Source: Bizionia sp. (lineage in GTDB: Bacteria; Bacteroidota; Bacteroidia; Flavobacteriales; Flavobacteriaceae). Taken from it: a DNA stretch of 33,325 nucleotides. Positions 18,201-24,990 of the stretch are shown in pieces. A program made the position numbers and the translations under genes. Numbering within the stretch: position 1 is the first letter of the stretch; every line of letters starts with the position of its first letter. The DNA lies in contig JAHDHI010000056.1 of the NCBI GenBank assembly GCA_020631395.1, positions 1-33,325 on the forward strand, in the 5' to 3' direction. The notes under the pieces are model-generated. The model saw nothing but the letters and a program-made list of their open reading frames with translations, was not told where the DNA came from and made no database searches.

Positions 18201-18578
18201 GAATCGTCTGGAGGTGATTGGGTATTGACAATTGTGGATGATGCAAATCAAGATGGAGGTACGTTCAACAGATTTGACTTGTACCTTTGTGTACAAGGTT
18301 CTTTGTCCGTTGATGAATTCGACAATTCAATCTCAGATTTCGTAGTGTATCCAAATCCAAACAATGGAGAGTTCAACGTGAAGTTGAATACGACATCACC
18401 GAATGACATTCAAATGTCCGTTTACGACATTAGAGGTAGAAGTGTCTTTGAAAAAAGATACGATAGCTCGCCTAATTTCAATGAGACGGTCAACTTGAGT
18501 ACGGTGCAATCTGGTATGTACATTTTAAAGGTGTCTGATGGCATTAAGACTCAAAGCAAAAAGATTATCGTAGACTAA
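15246..18578 (+). CDS. Secreted reprolysin-like metalloprotease with FN3, P-domain and T9SS sorting tail (copy A)
   Basis: 1110 residues. Signal peptide 1-23 (ends LSAQ), propeptide to about 200, and metzincin protease domain about 200-420 with the GCIGCVC cluster and a full zinc motif HEIGHQMGANH at His354-Glu355-His358-Gly361-His364. The Met-turn is TTIMGYAG. Then come a PKD-like module near 434-470 (PPVADAGSDY, DPDGGDTLTYTW), an Ig-like module near 575-675, a fibronectin-III domain about 778-873 (TPTDGATGVPASTTLTWN, YYWRVTASN), a proprotein-convertase P-domain about 876-1018 (ISASGAG, WVADLDITLTSPAGT, GGDWVLTIVDDA), and a T9SS tail about 1030-1110 (VYPNPNNGEF, YDIRGRSVF). Predicted extracellular protease. 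Large blocks are essentially identical in DNA to the next gene. Confidence 0.91.
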   Translation: MKTKLHCVLVLILSVSMGSLSAQEGYWSSSTFKNGTQGVSLEKLDEKNYEVFQLNLEALKQQLVGAPLRSQSNGKSNTIVSFPDANGKMAEYLVVETSVFSDPEYGATHHPEIKTYLGSRTDGSGTRMRFSITPLGLKGMMSVPGEEVVFIQPVTKVSNGQYLVYNRESKSDSTEDFLCSTIDEVVKREGTGLVGRDADDQLLRTFRLALSVTSEYTSFWDDGNAANGDAQADAFAQMISTLDRNNEVFEVDMAITFVLVDTADDPALDLVYSGTDPYGTDLNGDLQTNLTATVGESDYDIGHLLHNGGNNGNAGCIGCVCASGKGSGFSSHTFADNDGGPYMADFFDIDYVPHEIGHQMGANHTWSFNSEGTGVNAEPGSGTTIMGYAGITGGNDVQDHSDPYFHYHSIDQVLNNVGAAPNNCAVTTAITNAPPVADAGSDYTIPMGTAFILKASATDPDGGDTLTYTWEQIDDGVTTNGTFGPTKATGAVWRSRPPSTSPNRYMPILSRVLNGQLTESNPVETVANTSWETVSTVARSLNFALTVRDRSEAGGVGQTPQTDFDQMLVTVDGASGPFAVTSQTTNETWDAGSTQTVTWDVAGTNAGAVNTANVNIILSTDGGQTFPFTLATAVPNDGSHDITVPSGAVSSMVRVIVEGDNNIFYAVNSTNFTIQESEFVISVSNPTVDVCTPDDAVYNCVYNTFSGFSDTTNFSTTGLPAGASAVINPTSASADGTAFTVTVSGTGSLASGSYPFVIQGVSGAITKTVDVTLNVFNGTIGATTLATPTDGATGVPASTTLTWNADANAGDYLVEVASDSGFATIVESATVQTASYATTLLMPNTQYYWRVTASNQCATATPSSTYSFTTAQLTCATYTDDVSQDISASGAGNTVVSTINVGPNFSVTDVNVTINIDHTWVADLDITLTSPAGTVIDLTSDNGSSGDNYTDTVFDQESTGGPITGGTAPFTGSFVPEGDLSTIYGESSGGDWVLTIVDDANQDGGTFNRFDLYLCVQGSLSVDEFDNSISDFVVYPNPNNGEFNVKLNTTSPNDIQMSVYDIRGRSVFEKRYDSSPNFNETVNLSTVQSGMYILKVSDGIKTQSKKIIVD

Positions 18579-18607
18579 GTATATCCATAATTCTTTAAAT
18601 ACAATAT

Positions 18608-18640
18608 GAAAAGGGAGGCCGTCGGCTTCCCTTTTCTATT
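18608..18640 (+). terminator. Intrinsic terminator after the second metalloprotease gene
   Basis: GAAAAGGGAGGCC (18608-18620) pairs with GGCTTCCCTTTTC (18624-18636) around GTC, with one G-T pair. A T-rich 3' arm serves as the U tract. Confidence 0.8.
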
Positions 18641-18650
18641 GATTGTCAAT

Positions 18651-18871
18651 ATCCAATCCGAATAGAACTCTCCATGTTGTTTTCTAGAGGGGTATCTTTT
18701 AAACGATAGAGTATTCCTACAAATTTAATAGGATTCAAATAAAGTGTTAAAGTATTGCTTAATCGGTGTTTTATCGATAAAAAGTTTGGTTTTCCTGTTG
18801 ATTGGAGGTTTTTTTTATGAGAATAAATGAAAATAAATGCTAAATTTGAGTGAATTTAAATAAATGTATAT
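18651..18871 (+). other. Spacer homologous to 15028-15245, upstream of the third protease gene
   Basis: Non-coding leader, clearly related to the spacer before the second protease gene but with many substitutions and small indels. It contrasts with the nearly identical coding block that starts at the ATG. No clear TAnnTTTG box was found. Confidence 0.55.
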
Positions 18872-21800
18872 ATGAAAACAAAACTACATTGTGTACTTGT
18901 GTTAATACTTTCAATGTCTATGGGCTCACTTTCAGCCCAAGAAGGCTATTGGTCGTCAAGTACATTCAAAAATGGAACACAAGGTGTTTCTTTGGAGAAG
19001 CTGGATGAGAAGAACTATGAGGTTTTTCAATTGAATCTGGAAGCATTGAAACAACAATTGGTGGGAGCGCCCTTACGCAGCCAATCCAATGGTAAATCCA
19101 ACACCATCGTCAGTTTTCCTGATGCAAATGGAAAAATGGCGGAGTACCTCGTGGTGGAGACTTCGGTGTTTTCGGATCCGGAGTATGGAGCTACGCACCA
19201 TCCCGAGATAAAGACATATTTGGGATCTAGGACAGATGGGTCTGGAACCAGAATGCGATTCAGCATAACGCCATTGGGCTTGAAGGGTATGATGTCGACT
19301 CCAGGAAAAGACGTGGTCTTCGTACAACCGGTAACAAAGGTGTCCAATGGGCAGTATTTGATTTACAATAGAGGGGCTAGACCAGACTCTACTGAGGATT
19401 TCATATGCTCTACCATGGACGAAGTCTCAAAAAGAGAGGGAACGGAGTTAATTGCGAGAGATGCAAACGATCAATTGTTGAGAACCTTTAGAATAGCAGT
19501 TTCAGTAACTTCGGAATATACCGGTTTTTGGGATGATGGGAATGCAGGAAATGGAGATGCGCAAGCAGATGCCTTTGCACAGATGGTATCGACATTGGAT
19601 AGGAACAACGAGGTTTTTGAAGTGGACATGGCCATTACCTTCGTATTGGTGGATACGGTAGACGATCCAGCATTGGATTTGATATATTCGGGAACAGATC
19701 CCTATGGGACGGACTTGAATGGCGATTTGCAAACGAACTTGACGGCGACCGTGGGAGAATCGGATTACGACATAGGACACTTGTTGCACTACTCGACACC
19801 TAATGGTAATGGAAATGCAGGATGCATAGGTTGCGTATGTGCCAGTGGAAAGGGAAGTGGTTTTTCTTCACACCCGTTTACGGATAACGATGGCGGACCT
19901 TACATGGCGGACTTCTTCGACATAGACTACGTACCGCACGAGATAGGACACCAAATGGGGGCAAACCATACATTTTCCCACAGTTCTGAAGGGACTGGCG
20001 TCAATGCAGAGCCAGGAAGTGGAACGACCATCATGGGGTATGCAGGAATAACAGGCGGTAACGACGTACAGGATCACAGTGACCCTTACTTTCACTATCA
20101 TAGCATAAACCAAATATTGAACAATGTGGGATCGGCTCCGAACAACTGTGCAGTGACAACGGCGATAACAAATGCGCCACCAGTAGCAGATGCAGGAAGC
20201 GACTATACCATACCAATGGGGACGGCATTCATTCTAAAGGCTTCGGCAACGGATCCAGATGGGGGAGATACTTTGACATATACATGGGAACAAATAGATG
20301 ATGGAGTGACCACCAATGGAACCTTTGGACCAACAAAGGCGACTGGTGCGGTTTGGAGATCCAGACCACCAAGTACGAGCCCAAACAGGTACATGCCGAT
20401 ATTGAGTCGTGTATTGAATGGACAGTTGACGGAATCGAATCCTGTGGAGACGGTAGCAAACACGTCTTGGGAAACGGTATCCACGGTAGCAAGGTCATTG
20501 AACTTTGCCTTGACGGTAAGAGACAGATCGGAAGCAGGAGGAGTAGGACAAACACCACAAACTGATTTCGATCAGATGTTGGTGACGGTGGATGGTGCAT
20601 CTGGACCATTTGCAGTGACGTCGCAGACTACCAACGAGACTTGGGATGCAGGCTCAACACAGACTGTGACTTGGGATGTGGCAGGGACGAATGCAGGAGC
20701 GGTAAACACAGCAAATGTAAACATCATCCTATCCACGGATGGCGGTCAGACCTTTCCATTCACATTGGCTACGGCAGTGCCAAACGATGGGTCACATGAC
20801 ATAACGGTGCCATCGGGTGCAGTTTCGTCCATGGTGAGAGTCATCGTGGAAGGGGACAACAACATATTCTATGCGGTTAACTCCACCAATTTTACGATAC
20901 AGGAATCGGAATTCGTTATATCGGTATCCAACCCTACGGTAGATGTGTGTACGCCAGACGATGCGGTTTACAATTGTGTGTACAACACGTTTTCAGGGTT
21001 TTCGGACACGACGAACTTTTCGACCACAGGATTGCCAGCAGGAGCATCGGCAGTGATAAACCCGACATCGGCATCGGCAGATGGTACGGCTTTTACGGTA
21101 ACGGTTTCAGGAACGGGGAGTTTGGCATCAGGAAGTTACCCATTTGTGATACAAGGAGTATCCGGAGCAATAACGAAAACGGTTGATGTCACCTTGAATG
21201 TGTTCAACGGAACGATCGGGGCAACGACTTTGGCGACGCCTACGGATGGAGCAACTGGTGTTCCAGCGAGTACGACATTGACTTGGAATGCAGATGCAAA
21301 TGCAGGAGACTACCTAGTTGAGGTGGCGAGCGATTCAGGGTTTGCAACCATAGTGGAGTCGGCAACGGTACAAACGGCATCCTATGCCACTACCTTGTTG
21401 ATGCCTAATACGCAATACTATTGGAGAGTGACGGCTTCCAACCAATGTGCCACGGCTACACCATCGTCTACGTATAGCTTTACAACGGCTCAATTGACGT
21501 GTGCTACATATACAGATGATGTTTCTCAAGATATTTCGGCTTCAGGAGCAGGAAATACGGTCGTATCTACAATTAATGTAGGTCCGAACTTCTCTGTGAC
21601 GGATGTCAACGTTACGATAAACATAGATCATACTTGGGTTGCCGACTTGGACATCACCTTGACGAGCCCAGCAGGAACTGTCATAGACTTGACATCTGGA
21701 AATGGAGGAAGTGATGACAACTACACCGATACCGTTTTCGATCAAGAATCGACAGGAGGGCCAATTACCGGAGGTACTGCGCCTTTTACAGGTAGTTATG

Positions 21801-22216
21801 TGCCAGAAGGAGATTTGTCTACACTATATGGTGAATCGTCTGGTGGCGATTGGATATTGACTATCGTAGATACGTTTGCTGCGGAAGATGGTGGGACTTT
21901 CAATAGTTTTACTCTTGACATATGTGCACAAGGAACCTTGTCCGTTGATGATGAATTCAACGATTCAATATCAGGTTTCGTAGTGTATCCAAATCCAAAC
22001 AATGGAGAGTTCAACGTGAAGTTGAATACGACATCACCGAATGACATTCAAATGTCCGTTTACGACATTAGAGGTAGAAGTGTCTTTGAAAAAAGATACG
22101 ATAGCTCGCCTAATTTCAATGAGACGGTCAACTTGAGTACGGTGCAAGCAGGTATGTATATCTTAAATGTATCTGATGGCGTTAAGACTCAAAGCAAAAA
22201 GATCATTGTGGAGTAA
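18872..22216 (+). CDS. Secreted reprolysin-like metalloprotease with FN3, P-domain and T9SS sorting tail (copy B)
   Basis: 1114 residues with the same order of modules as copy A: signal peptide 1-23, propeptide, metzincin domain about 200-422, PKD/Ig modules, FN3 about 780-875, P-domain about 878-1022 and T9SS tail about 1035-1114. The zinc motif HEIGHQMGANH is at His356-Glu357-His360-Gly363-His366. The first 140 or so codons differ from copy A by one base seen by eye (Val to Met in the signal peptide). The stretch from about residue 420 to 930 appears identical in DNA. The late propeptide and protease domain, and the end of the P-domain, carry many silent and replacement changes. Compared with copy A there are two extra residues just before the cysteine cluster (HYSTPNGNGNAG). 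Predicted extracellular protease; the substrate is unknown. Confidence 0.91.
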   Translation: MKTKLHCVLVLILSMSMGSLSAQEGYWSSSTFKNGTQGVSLEKLDEKNYEVFQLNLEALKQQLVGAPLRSQSNGKSNTIVSFPDANGKMAEYLVVETSVFSDPEYGATHHPEIKTYLGSRTDGSGTRMRFSITPLGLKGMMSTPGKDVVFVQPVTKVSNGQYLIYNRGARPDSTEDFICSTMDEVSKREGTELIARDANDQLLRTFRIAVSVTSEYTGFWDDGNAGNGDAQADAFAQMVSTLDRNNEVFEVDMAITFVLVDTVDDPALDLIYSGTDPYGTDLNGDLQTNLTATVGESDYDIGHLLHYSTPNGNGNAGCIGCVCASGKGSGFSSHPFTDNDGGPYMADFFDIDYVPHEIGHQMGANHTFSHSSEGTGVNAEPGSGTTIMGYAGITGGNDVQDHSDPYFHYHSINQILNNVGSAPNNCAVTTAITNAPPVADAGSDYTIPMGTAFILKASATDPDGGDTLTYTWEQIDDGVTTNGTFGPTKATGAVWRSRPPSTSPNRYMPILSRVLNGQLTESNPVETVANTSWETVSTVARSLNFALTVRDRSEAGGVGQTPQTDFDQMLVTVDGASGPFAVTSQTTNETWDAGSTQTVTWDVAGTNAGAVNTANVNIILSTDGGQTFPFTLATAVPNDGSHDITVPSGAVSSMVRVIVEGDNNIFYAVNSTNFTIQESEFVISVSNPTVDVCTPDDAVYNCVYNTFSGFSDTTNFSTTGLPAGASAVINPTSASADGTAFTVTVSGTGSLASGSYPFVIQGVSGAITKTVDVTLNVFNGTIGATTLATPTDGATGVPASTTLTWNADANAGDYLVEVASDSGFATIVESATVQTASYATTLLMPNTQYYWRVTASNQCATATPSSTYSFTTAQLTCATYTDDVSQDISASGAGNTVVSTINVGPNFSVTDVNVTINIDHTWVADLDITLTSPAGTVIDLTSGNGGSDDNYTDTVFDQESTGGPITGGTAPFTGSYVPEGDLSTLYGESSGGDWILTIVDTFAAEDGGTFNSFTLDICAQGTLSVDDEFNDSISGFVVYPNPNNGEFNVKLNTTSPNDIQMSVYDIRGRSVFEKRYDSSPNFNETVNLSTVQAGMYILNVSDGVKTQSKKIIVE

Positions 22217-22245
22217 TCTACAATGCGATTCTTAAAACGCGATAA

Positions 22246-22272
22246 AAAAGGAGGGCCATTGGCTCTCCTTTT
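22246..22272. terminator. Bidirectional terminator between protease copy B and pth
   Basis: AAAAGGAGGGCC (22246-22257) pairs with GGCTCTCCTTTT (22261-22272) around ATT, with one G-T pair. It has an A tract on one side and a T tract on the other, directly abutting the pth stop codon. It can end both converging transcripts. Confidence 0.85.
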
Positions 22273-22908
22273 CTATTTGCCATTAAAGGCATTCATCGTG
22301 TTGTTTATTCCTGCCAAGCCAAAAGACTTGATTATTTCTGTGCTTTTTTCCAATCTTTCCGCAAGTTTTTCCTCTTCTTCCAGACTCCATTCACCTAAAA
22401 CATAATCCACTTGTTTTCCTTTGCTAAAAGCATCGCTTATGCCAAATCTAAAACGATTGTATTTTGTCGTGTTGAGCGTATGTTGCGTGTCTTTTAAGCC
22501 ATTGTGACCACCATCGCTTCCTTTGGTCTTTATGCGAAGACTTCCAAAGGGAAGGTTTAGGTCGTCGGTGATTACCAGTAGATTTTCCATGGGAACCTTT
22601 TCCTTGGTCAACCAATACGATATGGCCTTGCCACTTAAATTCATATAGGTGCTAGGCTTGAGAAAGATAAAGGTTCTGCCTTTTAATTTGTATGTGCATA
22701 CATCTCCGAGCTTTTGTGTTTCAAATATGAGGCTTTCTTGCCTTGCAAAAAAATCCAATATTTTAAATCCAATGTTATGACGTGTGTTTTCGTATTTAGG
22801 GCCGATGTTTCCTAAACCGACAATGAGAAATTTTTTCATGGGATCTTGTTCTTCTATCGTGAATGAAGTTTTTCTTTTGGTGAAAAAATCAATGATGCAT
22901 TTAAACAT
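22273..22908 (-). CDS. pth: Peptidyl-tRNA hydrolase
   Basis: 211 residues. The catalytic core starts at MKKFLIVGLGNIG (residue 24) and has the active-site region YENTRHNIGF with the catalytic His, KPSTYMNLSG, and DDLNLPFGSLRIKTKGSDGGHNGLK. It frees tRNA from prematurely released peptidyl-tRNA in the cytoplasm. The ATG at 22908 adds a basic 23-residue extension, which I recall as usual in flavobacterial Pth; the internal ATG of MKKFL is the alternative. It lies downstream of rplY, separated from it by a strong terminator-like hairpin. Confidence 0.95.
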   Translation of the reverse strand: MFKCIIDFFTKRKTSFTIEEQDPMKKFLIVGLGNIGPKYENTRHNIGFKILDFFARQESLIFETQKLGDVCTYKLKGRTFIFLKPSTYMNLSGKAISYWLTKEKVPMENLLVITDDLNLPFGSLRIKTKGSDGGHNGLKDTQHTLNTTKYNRFRFGISDAFSKGKQVDYVLGEWSLEEEEKLAERLEKSTEIIKSFGLAGINNTMNAFNGK

Positions 22909-22932
22909 AGAAGCTTTTTCTTTTGTAAAAAT

Positions 22933-22966
22933 AAAAAAGCATTCTGTAAATTCAGAATGCTTTTTT
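22933..22966. terminator. Hairpin terminator between rplY and pth
   Basis: AAAAAAGCATTCTG (22933-22946) pairs perfectly with CAGAATGCTTTTTT (22953-22966), a 14-bp stem with a six-base loop, 21 bases after the rplY stop. It is symmetric, so it works as an A/U-tract terminator on the minus strand. pth is then probably expressed by readthrough or from its own promoter. Confidence 0.85.
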
Positions 22967-22987
22967 ATTTAAAGAGATTTAAAATGC

Positions 22988-23611
22988 TTATTCTGCTGCT
23001 GCTGGAGCATCCCCTTCATTTGTAGCATCGTCTTCATCATCCTCGTCTACATCATCATTTACAGATGTTCTAGAACGTTTTACTAGACATACGACAGTAT
23101 TGTCTGGGTGCATGAACTTGTATGCTTCATTTTCCAAGGTCGTAATGTACAGCTTGCTTCCAATTTTAAGCTCTGTGATGTCAGCTTCGATAAAGTCAGG
23201 CAAGTTCCCTGGCAAGGCTTTAATTCTCAGGCTACGCTTGTTTTTACGTAAAACACCACCGTTTCTAACACCTTTCGAGTTTCCAACAAAAGATACAGGG
23301 ATGTCCATGGAGATTTCCTTGTCATCAAACAATTGATAGAAGTCTATGTGTAGAATTCTGTCAGTTACCGGGTGAAATTGAATGTCTTGCAAAATGGCGT
23401 TGTAAGTATCACCGTTTTCCAAAGCAATTACAACTGTATGCGCATTAGGTGTGTAGACCAATTTAGAGAATGCTAATTCAGCTGCTGAGAAATGTACTGA
23501 CTTGTCTCCTCCGTATAATACGCAAGGAACCTGACCAGCATTACGTAAGGCTTTTGTTGCTTTTCTGCCCACGCTTTCTCTTTGAGATCCGTTGATTGTA
23601 ATCGATTTCAT
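22988..23611 (-). CDS. rplY: 50S ribosomal protein bL25 (CTC family)
   Basis: 207 residues, the long CTC-type form: an N-terminal L25 domain that binds 5S rRNA (about 1-95; [30 protein letters not shown]) and a C-terminal TL5/CTC beta domain (about 98-180; [37 protein letters not shown]). It ends in a very acidic Asp/Glu/Ala-rich tail from about residue 185. ATG start at 23611. It follows prs after 26 bases, so the two are co-transcribed. Confidence 0.95.
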   Translation of the reverse strand: MKSITINGSQRESVGRKATKALRNAGQVPCVLYGGDKSVHFSAAELAFSKLVYTPNAHTVVIALENGDTYNAILQDIQFHPVTDRILHIDFYQLFDDKEISMDIPVSFVGNSKGVRNGGVLRKNKRSLRIKALPGNLPDFIEADITELKIGSKLYITTLENEAYKFMHPDNTVVCLVKRSRTSVNDDVDEDDEDDATNEGDAPAAAE

Positions 23612-23637
23612 TTTTGTTATTTATATTTAATTGTTAA

Positions 23638-24579
23638 TTACATTAAAAATTTTGAACTTATTGATTTGTTGTGGTGTACATTGTGCATCACTTCGGCAAA
23701 TAAATTTGCACAACTCAATACTTTTATTTTTTTGCTTTCTTGTTGTAAAGAAATTGAATCGGTTACGATCAATTCTTCCAATTTTGAATTTTCAAGTCTT
23801 TCGTAAGCACTTCCGGATAAAATAGGGTGAGTACAAATTGCTCTTACGCTAAGTGCTCCGCGTTCCATCATTAGGTCTGCTGCTTTTGTCAGCGTTCCAG
23901 CAGTGTCTACCATGTCGTCTACCAAAACAACGTTCTTCCCTGTGACATCTCCAATCAATTCCATATGGGAAATTACATTGGCCTTTGCTCTTTGCTTGTA
24001 ACAGATAACGACATCGCTTTCCAAAGCCTTGGAATATGCGTAAGCTCTTTTGGATCCTCCCATATCTGGTGAAGCAATGGTCAAGTTGTCCAGTCCAAGA
24101 CTTTTCAAGTATGGTAAAAATACTGTTGAGGCAAATAGATGATCCACTGGTTTCTCAAAGAAACCTTGTATTTGATCTGCATGCAAATCCATTGTTATGA
24201 TACGGGTAGCTCCGGCAGCTTCCAACATCTTGGCTACCAACTTTGCAGCAATGGGAACTCTAGGCTTGTCTTTTCTATCCTGTCTGGCCCAACCAAAATA
24301 GGGCAATACAGCAGTAATGTGTCTAGCAGAAGCACGTTTTGCCGCGTCTAACATCAACAGCATTTCCATTAAGTTCTCTGAACTTGGATTTGTGGATCCT
24401 ATAATGAAAATTCGCTTCCCCCTTATCGATTCTTCGTACGAAGGTTGAAATTCTCCATCGCTATATTTGGAGGTAATAACATTTCCTAAAGATGCTCCAT
24501 AGGCCTTGGCAATTTTTTCAGCTAAAGTTTTACTTTGCGTGATAGAAAAAATCTTTGCATCTGGTAGTATGTTAGGCAT
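23638..24579 (-). CDS. prs: Ribose-phosphate pyrophosphokinase (PRPP synthetase)
   Basis: 313 residues, normal length. It makes PRPP from ribose 5-phosphate and ATP, the precursor of purines, pyrimidines, His, Trp and NAD. Motifs are KYSDGEFQPSYEESIRG near 38-54, the flexible-loop region PYFGWARQDRKDKPR, the metal-binding TMDLHADQIQGFF, and the PRPP-binding VVLVDDMVDTAGT. Cytoplasmic, assembling into hexamers in known relatives. ATG start at 24579. First gene of the prs-rplY unit, with a consensus promoter box 54 bases upstream. Confidence 0.97.
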   Translation of the reverse strand: MPNILPDAKIFSITQSKTLAEKIAKAYGASLGNVITSKYSDGEFQPSYEESIRGKRIFIIGSTNPSSENLMEMLLMLDAAKRASARHITAVLPYFGWARQDRKDKPRVPIAAKLVAKMLEAAGATRIITMDLHADQIQGFFEKPVDHLFASTVFLPYLKSLGLDNLTIASPDMGGSKRAYAYSKALESDVVICYKQRAKANVISHMELIGDVTGKNVVLVDDMVDTAGTLTKAADLMMERGALSVRAICTHPILSGSAYERLENSKLEELIVTDSISLQQESKKIKVLSCANLFAEVMHNVHHNKSISSKFLM

Positions 24580-24603
24580 GGTTAAAATGTTGTTTTGCAG
24601 TGT

Positions 24604-24618
24604 TTAACACCGTGTTAA
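24604..24618 (-). promoter_or_regulatory. Perfect 7-bp inverted repeat in the prs leader
   Basis: TTAACAC (24604-24610), one base, then GTGTTAA (24612-24618). It lies between the prs -7 box and its ATG, where an operator would act. No regulator is known to me for this site, so the role is open. Confidence 0.3.
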
Positions 24619-24632
24619 TTTTTAATTGGGTG

Positions 24633-24640
24633 CAAATTTA
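24633..24640 (-). promoter_or_regulatory. Promoter -7 box for prs
   Basis: The plus strand reads CAAATTTA, which is TAAATTTG on the minus strand and a full TAnnTTTG match. It is 54 bases before the prs ATG. Confidence 0.6.
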
Positions 24641-24705
24641 GAGTTTTTTTTCGTCTATCACAGAAAAAATGCGCACTATTTTCTAGTTTTTTAAGAAAAA
24701 AGATA

Positions 24706-24713
24706 TACTTTTG
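24706..24713 (+). promoter_or_regulatory. Promoter -7 box for tRNA-Leu
   Basis: TACTTTTG fits TAnnTTTG and lies 12 bases before the tRNA 5' end. Confidence 0.6.
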
Positions 24714-24725
24714 CATCGCTTAATT

Positions 24726-24807
24726 GCTCAAGTGGCGGAATTGGTAGACGCGCTGGATTCAAAATCCAGTTCTTTCGGGAGTGTGGGTTCGATTCCCACC
24801 TTGAGTA
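24726..24807 (+). tRNA. tRNA-Leu (anticodon CAA)
   Basis: 82 bases folding as a class II tRNA. The acceptor arm GCTCAAG pairs with CTTGAGT (a G-U at the first pair), and the D arm holds GGTAGACGC. The anticodon stem CTGGA/TCCAG encloses TTCAAAA, which gives the anticodon CAA (reads UUG). A long variable arm lies around TTCTTTCGGGA, and the T arm is GTGGG-TTCGATT-CCCAC. A discriminator A follows the acceptor stem, and CCA is not encoded. It sits at the left edge of the AT-rich island, a favoured integration site class. Confidence 0.95.
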
Positions 24808-24811
24808 CTGA

Positions 24812-24854
24812 AAAAAACCTCAACTATTTAATTAATAATAGATTGAGGTTTTTT
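24812..24854 (+). terminator. Intrinsic terminator after tRNA-Leu
   Basis: AAAAAACCTCAA (24812-24823) pairs perfectly with TTGAGGTTTTTT (24843-24854), with further pairing inside the loop. It starts five bases after the tRNA. Confidence 0.8.
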
Positions 24855-24863
24855 ATTTTATAA

Positions 24864-24883
24864 ATTAGTCAGCTATTAGTCAG
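24864..24883 (+). repeat. Two 9-base direct repeats (ATTAGTCAG) 11 bases apart
   Basis: ATTAGTCAG occurs at 24864-24872 and 24875-24883, one helical turn apart, between the tRNA terminator and the nuclease operon. It could be an operator for the operon or an arm-type integrase site. It has no identified binding protein. Confidence 0.45.
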
Positions 24884-24990
24884 TATTTATAAAAAAAGCA
24901 TATACTAAAGTTAATAACTTCCATTTGTGATTTGAGTTAAATATATGTTACTTGTTAGCTTTAATTTACTTAAAATCAGACTCAAAACAT

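Noticed and set aside
24952-24990. TTG start 13 codons upstream for the 957-residue protein
   Set aside because: The ATG at 24991 gives a normal start, and the extra residues show no conserved character.
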